A stretch of DNA of 59,290 nucleotides, from assembly GCF_000615445.1 (NCBI RefSeq), contig NZ_BALY01000008.1, positions 1-59,290 of the forward strand, in the 5' to 3' direction. Under the pieces are notes generated by a model. The model did no database searches, was not told where the DNA came from, and worked only from the letters and a program-made list of their open reading frames with translations. Source of the stretch: Lactobacillus hamsteri DSM 5661 = JCM 6256 (GTDB lineage: Bacteria > Bacillota > Bacilli > Lactobacillales > Lactobacillaceae). Both the position numbers and the translations under genes were made by a program. How positions within the stretch are numbered: the first letter of the stretch is position 1; each line of letters begins with the position of its first letter. Positions 17,477 through 27,474 of the stretch are shown here, piece by piece.

Positions 17477-17496
17477 GTACTTTTGTTTAGTATTTA

Positions 17497-18309
17497 TTAA
17501 TTTAAATATTGTTCTAACGTTCTAAGCACGCCATTATCATTATTGCTTGGTGCCTCATATTTAGCGATCTTTTTAAGTTTAGGATCTGCATTTGCCATTG
17601 CATAACTATAATTGGCTAGTTTAAGCATTTCTGCGTCATTCATGCCATCCCCAAATGCTATTAATTGATCTGGAGTTAAGTCGAAATATCGCAAAAAGTA
17701 TTTTATTGCGTGTGCTTTATTGATTCTATACGGCAAAATATCCGCAAATTGATAGCCACTAGCTGAAACATGAATTTTGAAAGGTGCTTTTGCATTAAAT
17801 TTTTGCTCAATTTCTTTAGCATCAACTTCACCTGTCAAGCTGATCATTTCTACACGTTCACTGGCAGGGATGTCATTTAAATTTCTTAAACGAATAACCG
17901 TATCTAAATAGTAGTAAACAACATCTTTTTTAAGTTCAACAGGTGCGTTAGTACTAATGTAAGTATGGTTGACGCCTTTAATAATCATTGAAACATTTGG
18001 AAAATTTTCTTGAATAAAATTGATTAAATAGATGCTGGAATAATAAGAAAAATAATGGCTATTAATAATATTGTTGTCACGAACTAAAATACTGCCATTA
18101 TCGGCTATTAAGTCAATCTGGTCACGATAATTTTCAAAATCTTTGCGCAAGCGAACTAATGGCCGACCACTTGCGGCAATAAAGTGAATATTATTTTCTT
18201 TTAATTGCTTTAATATTTTTTGAAAATAGGCATGATCGTACTCATTTTTTGAATTAAGAAATGTGCCGTCCATATCAGTAACAACAGCTTTAAATGGAAT
18301 TTTTGACAT
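17497..18309 (-). CDS. Cof-type HAD-superfamily phosphatase
   Basis: Cytosolic sugar-phosphate or nucleotide phosphatase of the HAD IIB (Cof/YidA) family, 270 residues. Motif I is DMDGTFLNS, with nucleophile Asp11; motif II SGRP; motif III and IV lie in the second half (LIAFGDGMNDAEML). The cap domain between them is typical of substrate-ambiguous Cof enzymes, so no substrate is assigned. It lies 12 bp after the pseudouridine synthase gene on the same strand and is probably cotranscribed. Confidence 0.92.
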   Translation of the reverse strand: MSKIPFKAVVTDMDGTFLNSKNEYDHAYFQKILKQLKENNIHFIAASGRPLVRLRKDFENYRDQIDLIADNGSILVRDNNIINSHYFSYYSSIYLINFIQENFPNVSMIIKGVNHTYISTNAPVELKKDVVYYYLDTVIRLRNLNDIPASERVEMISLTGEVDAKEIEQKFNAKAPFKIHVSASGYQFADILPYRINKAHAIKYFLRYFDLTPDQLIAFGDGMNDAEMLKLANYSYAMANADPKLKKIAKYEAPSNNDNGVLRTLEQYLN

Positions 18310-18321
18310 AAGAAATCCTTT

Positions 18322-19179
18322 CTAGAAATCATTTTTAGGTAGTTGAATAGTTATTCTTGAAAAAGTATAAGGCTTGATTAGAGACATCTCGTAAGCAGTT
18401 AATTGCAATTCTTCACTTTCTTTAAAATTAGGATTATAAAGCGGATCGCCAACGATTGGGCAACCAATAGCGGCCAAATGGACGCGAATTTGATGCGTCC
18501 GTCCTGTTTCAAGACTAATCTTTAGTAAGGCTGTCTTTTCGATATCGTCTTTTTCGATTACTTGATAATGAGTCACAGCTTTTAATCCGTCTTCTCTAAC
18601 CATTCGCTTTCTTTGATCATTAGGATCTTGACCAATTGCAAAAGAGATTGTCCCGTTCTTATCTAAATCTTTATTTAAATTAACCTTTGCTAAATATTCA
18701 CGATGAAAAGTTTTTGTAGTTAATTCACGGTTTAAAATAGGAACAACAGCAGGATTTTTTGCGACTAAAAGCAGGCCCCCTGTAAGCATATCTAAACGAT
18801 GCACGATGTAGGGACTTTTTCCTAAATAAGTTGCACAATCATTCAAAGCAGTATCCGATTCGAATAAATTGGGATGAGTTTTTTGTCCTTTTTTCTTGTT
18901 TATTACTAATAAATCATCATCTTCATAAACAACATCTGGCAAATGCTTGCTTGCCGGATATTCTTGCTGGTGACTATCAACAAAATTAATTTTTAATTCA
19001 ATTTTATCATTAGGATAAATCAATTCATTAAAGTTACGATATTTTCCGTTTACAGTAACTTGTTTGTTAATTCGCAATAAATGACGCCATTTTCTTGGAA
19101 TCAATAAATCACGTAAAACATCAGTTACAGGTGTTGGTTTAAGTTTTTTTGGATAAATTAGTTTAAAATTATAAGTCAT
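18322..19179 (-). CDS. RluA-family RNA pseudouridine synthase
   Basis: 285-residue synthase isomerising uridines in rRNA or tRNA. The N-terminal part (about 15-70) looks like an S4 RNA-binding domain. The catalytic segment is HRLDMLTGGLLLVAK, with the catalytic Asp in HRLD; the family usually has T-S-G where this protein has T-G-G. RTHQIRVH and the later GDPLY motif are present. The target site (RluD-like versus YjbO/YlyB-like) cannot be decided. It is first gene of a two-gene unit with the HAD phosphatase. Confidence 0.92.
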   Translation of the reverse strand: MTYNFKLIYPKKLKPTPVTDVLRDLLIPRKWRHLLRINKQVTVNGKYRNFNELIYPNDKIELKINFVDSHQQEYPASKHLPDVVYEDDDLLVINKKKGQKTHPNLFESDTALNDCATYLGKSPYIVHRLDMLTGGLLLVAKNPAVVPILNRELTTKTFHREYLAKVNLNKDLDKNGTISFAIGQDPNDQRKRMVREDGLKAVTHYQVIEKDDIEKTALLKISLETGRTHQIRVHLAAIGCPIVGDPLYNPNFKESEELQLTAYEMSLIKPYTFSRITIQLPKNDF

Positions 19180-19268
19180 AATCTTGATATTTTTTAAAAT
19201 ATAGGCAAAATAAAATTTAATTCTTTTGTATATGTTAAAATACTAGTTGTTTTAAAAGGAGCATGTCT

Positions 19269-21331
19269 ATGCCAGAATCGCGACAATCGCATTTTAATCA
19301 ATCAAAAGATAGCCTTTGGCATCGAATTGACCAACGCTTTTTTATTGGCCGTTGGATCATTTTAATTATTTTGACATTGGTACTTTTTACTTGTAGTTAT
19401 TATACGATCAAAGTAAAAACTTCGAATATTTCAAATTTAAAAGCATCTTTGTCAACAACTACAACAATCTACGATTATAAAGGAAATAAAGCAGGTTCGC
19501 TTTATTCGCAAAAGGGATCGTTTGTTGAATATGATAAAATTTCACCAAATATCTGCAATGCCGTAATATCAACTGAAGACCGTACTTTTTGGAAAAATCC
19601 GGGCTTTAGTGTGAAAGGCATGGCTAGAGCTGGATTAAGTTTAATTATACACCGTGGACAGATTGCGGGTGGTGGTTCGACATTAACTCAGCAATTAGCT
19701 AAGAATGCCTTGCTTACGCAACAACAGACTTTTTCTCGAAAACTTGAGGAATTATTCTTCGCAATTGAGATCAACCACGTTTATTCCAAAAAAGATATTT
19801 TAACCATGTATTTAAATAATGCTTATTTTGGCAATGGTGTTTGGGGCGTGCAAGATGCCAGTCGAAGATATTTCGGTAAAAATGCCAGTGAAGTCACGGT
19901 TGGTGAAGCCGCTACTTTAGCTGGGATTTTAAGAAATCCAGGTTTTTATAATCCTGTCGATCATATGGCTAATGCCTTATCACGTCGTAATGTCGTTTTG
20001 CAGCTCATGGCTGATAATGGCAAAATTACAAAAGAGCAAGCTAAAGAAGCTTCACAGCAAGGATTGGCTCTGCAAAATACATTTAGAAATAAAGATGGTT
20101 ATCGTTATCCTTACTTCTTTGATGCTGTAGTTGATGAAGCAATTAATCGCTATGGTTTAAAAGAAGAAGATGTAATGAATAAGGGATTGAAGATATATAC
20201 AACTTTGAATCAAAATTACCAGCAAAATATGCAAAATAATTTTGACCAAAGTTGGCTTTTCCCAGAAGGCGCAGCTGATGGGACGGAAGTTCAAGGTGCC
20301 AGCGTTGCTATGGATCCGCAAACTGGTGCTGTTCGTGGAATTATAGGCGGACGTGGAAAGCATGTTTTCCGTGGCTACAATAGAGCAACTCAAATGAAAC
20401 GTCAGCAGGATCTTCAATGAAGCCGTTAGCTGTTTATTCACCGGCTCTTCAAGAAGGCTATCATTATGATTCTGAATTATCCAATAAATTACAGAAATTT
20501 GGTAAAAATGGCTATGAGCCACATAACGTTGACAACGGCTATTCAAACAAGATTCCAATGTATGAAGCTTTGGCCGAAAGTAAGAACGTGCCAGCAGTTT
20601 GGTTATTAGATAAAATTGGCGTTAACAAAGGTGTCCAATCTGTAGAAAACTTTGGTATTTCTGTGCCAAAACGCGACCGCAATTTAGCTTTGGCTTTAGG
20701 TGGGGTGTCTACGGGAGTTTCACCACTTCAAATGGCTCGTGCATATTCTGCTTTTGCCAATGAAGGCAATCTTCCTAATAGTTCCTACTTTATTACTAAA
20801 ATTACTGATGCCAGCGGCAATGTTTTAGCTGCAAACAATAATCCAGGTACGCATCGAATTATTTCATCAAGCACGGCTAAAGAAATGACAACGATGATGC
20901 TAGGTGTCTTCAGAAATGGAACAGCACGTTCGGCTCAGCCAGCAGGCTTTGAAGTTGCCGGTAAAACTGGCTCAACGGAAGTGCCAAATTCATATGGCTT
21001 TGGTACTAAAGACCAATGGATTGTGGGTTATACGCCTGATGTTGTCGTTTCAACTTGGGTAGGCTATGATCGTACTAATGAGCAACATTTCATGCATGGC
21101 GTTTCGGAAACCGGTATTACTAGGTTGTACAAAGCGGAAATGGAAGGGATTTTGCCATATACTGCCAAGACAGAATTTAAGGAAAAGGCACCAAGTCAAT
21201 TAATTAATCAGAATGGTTCAAGTTCAGATTGGACAAATGGATTTGGAGAAAAATTGCAAAAAGGCATCGGTTCTGCCGGAGAAAAGCTTAATGAATGGTA
21301 TAATAGCGTTAAAGGCCTTTTTGGCAATTAA
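19269..21331 (+). pseudogene. Class A penicillin-binding protein, reading frame broken by an apparent 1-nt deletion
   Basis: Bifunctional transglycosylase/transpeptidase with one N-terminal membrane helix. The GT51 domain has EDRTF (Glu103) and GGSTLTQQLAKN. At codon 380 the frame shifts: restoring one C at about 20406 gives QPGSSMKP, including catalytic SSMK (382-385). SKN (438-440) and KTGST (566-570) follow in the new frame, for a 687-residue PBP1A/2A-like protein. The start at 19269 has AAGGAG at 7 nt; the ATG at 19263 is too close. As written, translation ends at 20420 and only the transglycosylase half is made. Sequence error is likely. Confidence 0.9.
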
Positions 21332-21355
21332 TTTTAGAGAGGAAACATTATTTTT

Positions 21356-21706
21356 ATGGTAAATGTTTATGATTCAGCTAACCAATTAGCAGAAGACTTG
21401 AAGAAGACCCCCGAATACACAGCATTGCAAGATGCAGTTAAGGCTGTTAAGGAAGACGAAAACAGTTCAGCAATGTTCAAGAAGATGGATGAAATCCAAG
21501 GTCAAATTATGGCTGCTCAACAAAGTGGTCAACCTTTGTCAAAAGAACTTCAAGAAAGTTATAAGGATTTAAGCGACAAGGTTCAACAAGATGCCAACAT
21601 TGTTAAGCTTTTGACTGCTGAACAAGGTCTTTACAAGTTGATTGATGATGTGCAAAAGGCTTTCACTAGTCCTATTAACGATCTTTACACAGATCTTAGA
21701 AAATAA
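21356..21706 (+). CDS. ylbF: YlbF/YmcA-family protein
   Basis: All-helical cytosolic protein of 116 residues (Com_YlbF family). In Bacillus, YlbF with YmcA and YaaT forms the Y-complex that affects RNase Y-dependent RNA maturation and competence or biofilm control. Only this paralogue is in the window. It starts after a GAGAGGA SD and lies immediately before the yhaO-yhaN-yhaM genes, 5 bp from yhaO, a usual lactobacillus arrangement. Confidence 0.88.
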   Translation: MVNVYDSANQLAEDLKKTPEYTALQDAVKAVKEDENSSAMFKKMDEIQGQIMAAQQSGQPLSKELQESYKDLSDKVQQDANIVKLLTAEQGLYKLIDDVQKAFTSPINDLYTDLRK

Positions 21707-21711
21707 AGAGA

Positions 21712-22932
21712 ATGAAATTTATTCATTTTGCTGATGCGCATTTAGATAGTCCATTCCGTGGGCTATCTTTTTTGCCATCTAAAGCATTTAATCAAATTTA
21801 CCAAGCAGCAGATCAATCTTTAACTAAAATTGTTGATCTTGCTTTAAAAGAAAATGTTGATCTGGTTTTAATTGCTGGCGATACTTTTGATAGCAATCAT
21901 CCTAGTCCGCGTAGCCAGTTGTTTTTTGCGAAAGAAATAAAAAGATTAACGGATGCGCAAATTCAGGTTGTAATGATTTTTGGCAATCATGATCATATGA
22001 AAATGACTGATTTACTGGTTGCACCAAGTCCATATTTCAAACTTTTAGGAAATAATGAAGAAGTAGAATCTGCACATTTTACCAGCAAAAATGGTTTTAA
22101 TTACCAAGTTAATGGTTTCTCATATTTAAATAATCATATTACAGAAGACAAAATGTCTGAGTTTCCTCAAAATGGTGAAGATTATACTTTTGGTATTATG
22201 CATGCGCAGGAAAAAACTACTACTGCAAGCCAGAATGTTTACGCGCCATTTTCCGTTAGTGAAATAAAGGCATTAAATTATGATTACTTTGCTTTAGGTC
22301 ATATTCACCTGCGTCAGACTTTAAGCGAAAAGCCATGGATTGTTTATCCAGGTAATATTCAAGGCCGTCATATTAATGAAATGGGGGCTAAGGGATGTTA
22401 TTTAGGTGAGATTAATGAACAAACTAAGCAAACAGAACTCACATTTTATTCAACTAGCCCAATTATTTGGCAAGAAGTAAGCGTAACTTTAGATCAAAAA
22501 CTAAGTAAAAATGATCTTCAGGATAAAATTGTGAAAAATCTCGATAATATCAAGCAATCAACCTACTTTAGCTTGCGCGTAATTGGTGCTCAATATTTAA
22601 CAGAAGAAGAGATGGATTTAGTTCAAGATACTGATTTTTGGCGTAGTATTTCAATGCAACTTGCGTTTGATTCACAATTAGTTGATGTTCGTTTAGAAAG
22701 CAATAATCAGCTTCGGCTTAATGATAGCGATCAGGAAGCTTTTGAAAGAGCAGAAAACGAAATATTTACCTTAGATGAGTTAAAAAAAATAAGTAAAGAT
22801 TGGGCAAATAAGAGTCAATTGACGGAATCCTTAGTCCAAAATCCTGATTTTTTAGCAGAAGTTAAAGAGTTAGCCAAGGTAAAGATGGCAAGTAAACTGA
22901 AGGGGATTAGCGATGAGACTGAAACAAATTAA
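21712..22932 (+). CDS. yhaO: YhaO-type DNA repair exonuclease (metallophosphoesterase)
   Basis: SbcD/Mre11-like nuclease of 406 residues. The metallophosphoesterase motifs are DAHLDSP (D8, H10), AGDTFDSNHPS, GNHDH and later GHIH. Its 3' end overlaps the ATPase gene yhaN by 20 bp, the coupling expected of an SbcCD/Rad50-Mre11-like pair. Role in DNA end processing is inferred from family. No SD of note beyond AAAGAGA just before the ATG. Confidence 0.92.
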   Translation: MKFIHFADAHLDSPFRGLSFLPSKAFNQIYQAADQSLTKIVDLALKENVDLVLIAGDTFDSNHPSPRSQLFFAKEIKRLTDAQIQVVMIFGNHDHMKMTDLLVAPSPYFKLLGNNEEVESAHFTSKNGFNYQVNGFSYLNNHITEDKMSEFPQNGEDYTFGIMHAQEKTTTASQNVYAPFSVSEIKALNYDYFALGHIHLRQTLSEKPWIVYPGNIQGRHINEMGAKGCYLGEINEQTKQTELTFYSTSPIIWQEVSVTLDQKLSKNDLQDKIVKNLDNIKQSTYFSLRVIGAQYLTEEEMDLVQDTDFWRSISMQLAFDSQLVDVRLESNNQLRLNDSDQEAFERAENEIFTLDELKKISKDWANKSQLTESLVQNPDFLAEVKELAKVKMASKLKGISDETETN

Positions 22933-25414
22933 AATTATTAACTTTGGTCAACTTTCAAATCTAACTTTTGATTTGCCTAGTGAAAAACTTAACCTTTTCT
23001 TTGGTGAAAATGAGGCAGGAAAGAGTACGACAGTTGCTTTTATCAAGCAGGTAATGTTTGGCTTTTATCTGCGTTCAAGTTCATCGCCATTTTTTGAAGA
23101 TTATAAGCCACTGGCTCATGTATCACCTATGGGTGGGTCCCTTTTCTTCGAAGATGAAAATGGTAGTACTTTTGAATTAGAACGGTTGTGGGCTAAAGGA
23201 GATAAAACTAGGCGCGGAATTTTGACTGTAAAAAAGGATGGTCAGATTATTCCTGAAAATTTGTTTTTTGATCAAATTCAAAATATTGATGGCAATTTTT
23301 ATGCTGATAGTTTCATTTTTAATCAGGATATGCTGGGGCAAGTTGCTAGCTTAAGCCAAGCAGATTTGCTGGAAAGAATCTATTATCTGGGTGCGGCCGA
23401 TAGCAGCAAACTTTTGCAGATGCGAGATGATTTTGAAAAAGATGCTGGGCGATTATTTAAGAAAACGGGTAAAAAGCCAGAAGTAAATCAGCTTTTAAAA
23501 CAAATTGATGATCAAAGTGAACAATTAGCTGATTCGGAAAAGCAATTTCAAGATTATGAAGAGATTGAACATGATTTTAATGAAAAGAATCAAGAACTAG
23601 TTCAAGAGCAACAAGCTTTGCAAAAATTGCAGGAAAAAGCGCAAGAATTGAGCAATATGCAAAAGCAATTGGAAAATTACAAGCAGTTGCAAGATCTTCG
23701 CACGCAAGTTAAAGATGTTGAATTTAATAGTACTAATTATCAAAAGGCACAAAATTTAATTGCGCAAGGTAAGAATTTACAAGAAAATATTACTAATTTA
23801 AAAACTCAACTTGAGCAAATAAGCGATAATCAGAATTTTGACTATGACCAAGCAAGAAAATTAGTACAAAAGCGTTCGGAATTGTTGCAATGGCAAAGCG
23901 AATATCAAAGTTGTATGCAAAAGGCTCAACAATTTGAAATTGAAAAACAGGAATTAATTAACCTAAATCCTGATCTGGAAAATTGTTTAGATTTGTCTGA
24001 AACTGAGTTTAAGCAGATGAAGAATGACTATAATAATTTGCCAAAAGATGATTCAACGGTAATTAGCGATGAGAATAATTCTGCTACAAATATATGGCTC
24101 ATTGTTGGAGCGGTTCTGACAATTATTGGCATTATTTGGATGATTTCGAGTTTAGTAGAAGGCTTAATTGGGCTTATTTTAGGAATTGGTCTTTCTGCTT
24201 ATGGAATAATGCAAAAAAAGAAAATTAGCCAAGAGCAGAAAAAGAAGCAACATGTTCAACAAAAGATTTCTGAACAATATCGTAACTTTGAGCAAAAATA
24301 TAAATTTGATCCGCGCGATTTAGATCTTAAAAACTTAGCTAGCCAATTAAGTCGCTATAAATTGCAAGAAAGCTCTGAAAAAGCAAATACTGAACAAATG
24401 GCAAACTTAAATTCAAAAGTTGTCCAATTAGCCACATTGATCAAAAATGCGCTTAAAAAGCCAATTTCTGCCAATTTCGATGAAATGCTAAATGCAATTG
24501 ATGATTTGGATGATCAAATTGATCAGGTTCGTCATTCAAATGACAAAAAAGCTGGTTTAGAAAATAATTTAACTACTCAAGAACAAAAGTTAAAAGAATT
24601 AAATTTGCAGTTAAAGGCGATTTTTGCTCATGATCATGTTGAGAAAATTGATCAATATGATAAACGCTATCAAGAGTCGCTTGCACAAACTCAATTGAGA
24701 ACTAAAATTGAAACTCTTGAAAATAGCTTAAAAGATCAATTGCCACGGTTAGAAAAAGTTGCTACAAATCAAGAAAATTTTGTTCAAGAGCAAAATGAAC
24801 TTGCCAATACAATTTCACAAGAAAATGCTAAAATTAATTCATTGCAAAGCGAAGTTGCGCAGTTGCAAGTAAAGATGAATAATCTTGCTGATTCAACAGT
24901 AGTTTTTGAAGCTAAGCAAAATTTGGCCAATACAGAAACCCAATTTGAAAATGCCAGCAAAGAGTACTTAGCAAGTTTATTGGCAGGAAAGTGGATTAGT
25001 CGAGCTTTAGATATTGCCTCCAATGAACGTTTCCCTAAAATGCTTGCTTCAGCTCGGGAATATTTTGAGCTTTTAACGGGCGGACGTTATATTGATCTGC
25101 AGCTTGATAAAAAAATTACGGTTGTACGTGCTGATGGTAAAAAACGTGAGGTTAAATACTTATCACGTGGCACGGCAGAACAACTTTATTTTGCCTTAAA
25201 GCTTGCCTTTGCTGAACAAATTAAGGATAAAATTAATTTGCCGATTTTAATTGATGACTCTTTTGTTAATTTTGATGATCATCGAATTGGCTATATTGAA
25301 AAATTATTGAATAAGATTAGTGAACACAATCAAGTTTTGATATTTACGGCTCAAAAGAATTTGGTTGAAAAGATGAAGATAGAGCCATTAACTTTTGAGA
25401 AAGGAAGCAATTAA
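22913..25414 (+). CDS. yhaN: YhaN-type AAA ATPase, Rad50/SbcC-like
   Basis: 833-residue ATPase partner of YhaO. Walker A GENEAGKST (31-39) at the N-terminus and the C-terminal signature/Walker B region (YLSRGTAEQLYFALKLAF, then LPILIDDSFVNFD) bracket long coiled coils rich in Gln and Glu. A hydrophobic hairpin near residues 394-435 (IWLIVGAVLTIIGIIW and following) interrupts the coiled coil, as in Bacillus YhaN, and may tether the complex to the membrane. Its stop overlaps the yhaM start by one base. Confidence 0.93.
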   Translation: MRLKQIKIINFGQLSNLTFDLPSEKLNLFFGENEAGKSTTVAFIKQVMFGFYLRSSSSPFFEDYKPLAHVSPMGGSLFFEDENGSTFELERLWAKGDKTRRGILTVKKDGQIIPENLFFDQIQNIDGNFYADSFIFNQDMLGQVASLSQADLLERIYYLGAADSSKLLQMRDDFEKDAGRLFKKTGKKPEVNQLLKQIDDQSEQLADSEKQFQDYEEIEHDFNEKNQELVQEQQALQKLQEKAQELSNMQKQLENYKQLQDLRTQVKDVEFNSTNYQKAQNLIAQGKNLQENITNLKTQLEQISDNQNFDYDQARKLVQKRSELLQWQSEYQSCMQKAQQFEIEKQELINLNPDLENCLDLSETEFKQMKNDYNNLPKDDSTVISDENNSATNIWLIVGAVLTIIGIIWMISSLVEGLIGLILGIGLSAYGIMQKKKISQEQKKKQHVQQKISEQYRNFEQKYKFDPRDLDLKNLASQLSRYKLQESSEKANTEQMANLNSKVVQLATLIKNALKKPISANFDEMLNAIDDLDDQIDQVRHSNDKKAGLENNLTTQEQKLKELNLQLKAIFAHDHVEKIDQYDKRYQESLAQTQLRTKIETLENSLKDQLPRLEKVATNQENFVQEQNELANTISQENAKINSLQSEVAQLQVKMNNLADSTVVFEAKQNLANTETQFENASKEYLASLLAGKWISRALDIASNERFPKMLASAREYFELLTGGRYIDLQLDKKITVVRADGKKREVKYLSRGTAEQLYFALKLAFAEQIKDKINLPILIDDSFVNFDDHRIGYIEKLLNKISEHNQVLIFTAQKNLVEKMKIEPLTFEKGSN

Positions 25415-26391
25415 TGCTCAAGCGCTTGTTAGATTATAATGACGGTGAAGAATTAGATTTAGTTGTGATGATTAAAAGCTCACAACTGCGTCATACTAAA
25501 AATGATAAGCTTTTTTTGGTTTTGCAATTTAGTGATGGTTCTGGAGAAATACGCGGTAATTACTGGGATGCTGATGAATCAGATGCGGAAATGTTTTCTT
25601 CAGGTTCAATTGTTGAATTAAATGGTAAACGGGAAGAATATCAGGGCCGTCCGCAAATTAAAATTTATTCTTTGAGAGTAGTAGGCCCAGAAGAAGGTTA
25701 CGATTTAAGCCAATTTGTTAAGTCTGCACCTGAACGAATTGATGACATGAAGGAAGAAATTAATAAATATGTTTTTGAAATTTTGAATCCGACATGGAAT
25801 CGAATTGTAAGATATTTGCTTAAAAAATGGGATAAGCGTTTCTTTGATTATCCAGCAGGAAAAAGCAATCACCATGCTGTTCGTGGCGGACTTGCTTTTC
25901 ATACTTTATCAATGCTTAGGGATGCTAAAGGCTTGGCGGATAATTATGCGCAGGTTAATCGTTCGCTTTTATATGCAGGCTGCATTCTGCATGATATGGG
26001 AAAAGTTCTTGAATTAAGTGGTTCGGTTGCTACTCAATATACTTCTGAAGGTAATTTAGTTGGACATTTGGTTTTAATCGATGAACAAATTATGATGGCT
26101 GCACAAGATATGAAGTTGGATCTTGGATCAGAAGATTTGCTTTTGCTTCGCCACATGGTTTTATCACATCATGGTAAGTTTGAATATGGTTCACCAAAAT
26201 TACCACAACTTCTTGAAGCAGAGTTGCTTCACCGAATTGATGATTTGGATGCGGCTGTATATGCAATTACTAATTCTTTGCAACATACTAAGCCGGGAAC
26301 ATTTACTGAGCCGCTTCTTAGTCAAGATGGTAGAAGATATTATCGTCCTAAAGATGATAAGCCATTAGATAATGCCAAACATTTGGAATGA
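25414..26391 (+). CDS. yhaM: 3'-5' exoribonuclease YhaM
   Basis: Exoribonuclease of 325 residues with an N-terminal OB-fold (about 10-95) and a C-terminal HD domain. HD residues are seen in HHAVRGGLAFHTL, LHDMGKV and LSHHGK. In Bacillus it degrades RNA 3' to 5' with Mn2+ or Co2+. It is translationally coupled to yhaN (stop and start share one base), forming yhaO-yhaN-yhaM. Confidence 0.95.
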   Translation: MLKRLLDYNDGEELDLVVMIKSSQLRHTKNDKLFLVLQFSDGSGEIRGNYWDADESDAEMFSSGSIVELNGKREEYQGRPQIKIYSLRVVGPEEGYDLSQFVKSAPERIDDMKEEINKYVFEILNPTWNRIVRYLLKKWDKRFFDYPAGKSNHHAVRGGLAFHTLSMLRDAKGLADNYAQVNRSLLYAGCILHDMGKVLELSGSVATQYTSEGNLVGHLVLIDEQIMMAAQDMKLDLGSEDLLLLRHMVLSHHGKFEYGSPKLPQLLEAELLHRIDDLDAAVYAITNSLQHTKPGTFTEPLLSQDGRRYYRPKDDKPLDNAKHLE

Positions 26392-26404
26392 AAAATCAGA
26401 TACA

Positions 26405-26442
26405 AAAAAGAGTTCGAAATGAAAATTCGAACTCTTTTTATT
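26405..26442. terminator. Bidirectional terminator between yhaM and prsA
   Basis: AAAAAGAGTTCGAA / TTCGAACTCTTTTT, a 14-bp perfect stem with T runs in both directions, separates the convergent genes. Confidence 0.94.
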
Positions 26443-26460
26443 ATTAAACGATTAGTTTAA

Positions 26461-27363
26461 TTACTTGTTTAAATTGTTAGTTGATACGTATGAAGATAAT
26501 ACGTTCTTAAGGTCGCTATCCTTGATAGAAACGTCAGCCTTCTTCAATACAGTAGCAATAACGCTTCTCATAGTTTCTTGATCTTGAGCCATTGAAGCGT
26601 AAATTTGATCATCAATTGCCTTCTTGTGTGAAGCAAATGAACCCTTAGCTGGGTGGTTGATCATCTTGATTACGTGGTAACCAGATTGTGACTTAACTGG
26701 AGTTTCAGTAACTTCGCCAGTCTTAAGCTTGAAGGCAGAAGTCTTGAATGTTGAATCTAAAGTAGTGTCAGTTGAGTCAAATGCTGGCAACTTACCGGCT
26801 TTGTTCTTAGTTGCAGTATCAAGTGAGTACTTCTTAGCTAAACTTGAGAAGCTCTTACCATCCTTTAATTGCTTGATAATATCTTCAGCAGTTGACTTCT
26901 TAGCAACCAAGATATGTTGAACAGTAACCTTAGGTTGGTAACTCTTCCAAGCTTCTTGTTCTTGCTTCTTAGAAACTTTCTTGATGTTCTTTAAAGCAGC
27001 TTCAGAAAGTAAGTTAGTCTTCAAGTTTTGCTTGAAGCTTGATTGAGTCATACCGTTTTGTTGCAATACAGCACTAAATTGTGAACCGTATTGCTTCTTG
27101 TAGTTATTGAATTGCTTGTCAATTTGCTTCTTAGAAACCTTACTACCGTATTGTTCTTCCAAAGCACGGTTGATGATCATGTTAGCCAAAGTTGATTGAC
27201 CAGCTTGTGACTTCTTCATTTCATCATAGTATTGTTGTTGGGTAATTTTACCACCCTTGTAAGAAGCAACAGTTTGGTTGCTACCATTTGAACAAGCAGT
27301 TGCAGTTAATGCGATACCTGCTACAGCAAGAACTGCAGTAGCCTTTTTCATATAACTCTTCAT
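26461..27363 (-). CDS. prsA: PrsA foldase lipoprotein (parvulin PPIase)
   Basis: Extracellular membrane-anchored peptidyl-prolyl isomerase of 300 residues that helps fold exported proteins. A lipoprotein signal ends at Cys24 (TATAC). The PpiC/parvulin domain (about 150-240) contains QHILVAKKS, DGKSFSSLAKKYS and SQSGYHVIKM. Flanking helical regions match PrsA. The start has GGAG about 11 nt upstream, and an extended -10 (TGTTATATT) lies further upstream on the minus strand. Monocistronic. Confidence 0.95.
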   Translation of the reverse strand: MKSYMKKATAVLAVAGIALTATACSNGSNQTVASYKGGKITQQQYYDEMKKSQAGQSTLANMIINRALEEQYGSKVSKKQIDKQFNNYKKQYGSQFSAVLQQNGMTQSSFKQNLKTNLLSEAALKNIKKVSKKQEQEAWKSYQPKVTVQHILVAKKSTAEDIIKQLKDGKSFSSLAKKYSLDTATKNKAGKLPAFDSTDTTLDSTFKTSAFKLKTGEVTETPVKSQSGYHVIKMINHPAKGSFASHKKAIDDQIYASMAQDQETMRSVIATVLKKADVSIKDSDLKNVLSSYVSTNNLNK

Positions 27364-27474
27364 AAAAATAAATTCTCCACATCCTTAATAAATAAGTAAC
27401 TGACAACTAATATAACATAATTTGAGTTAAAACGTTTTTAAATCTTAAGATTTCACAGAAAAATCAAACTTTCT

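Noticed and set aside
20417-21331. A separate penicillin-binding gene starting at ATG 20417
   Set aside because: It begins inside the SSMK motif, has no SD or signal/anchor, and joins the upstream PBP perfectly with one added base.
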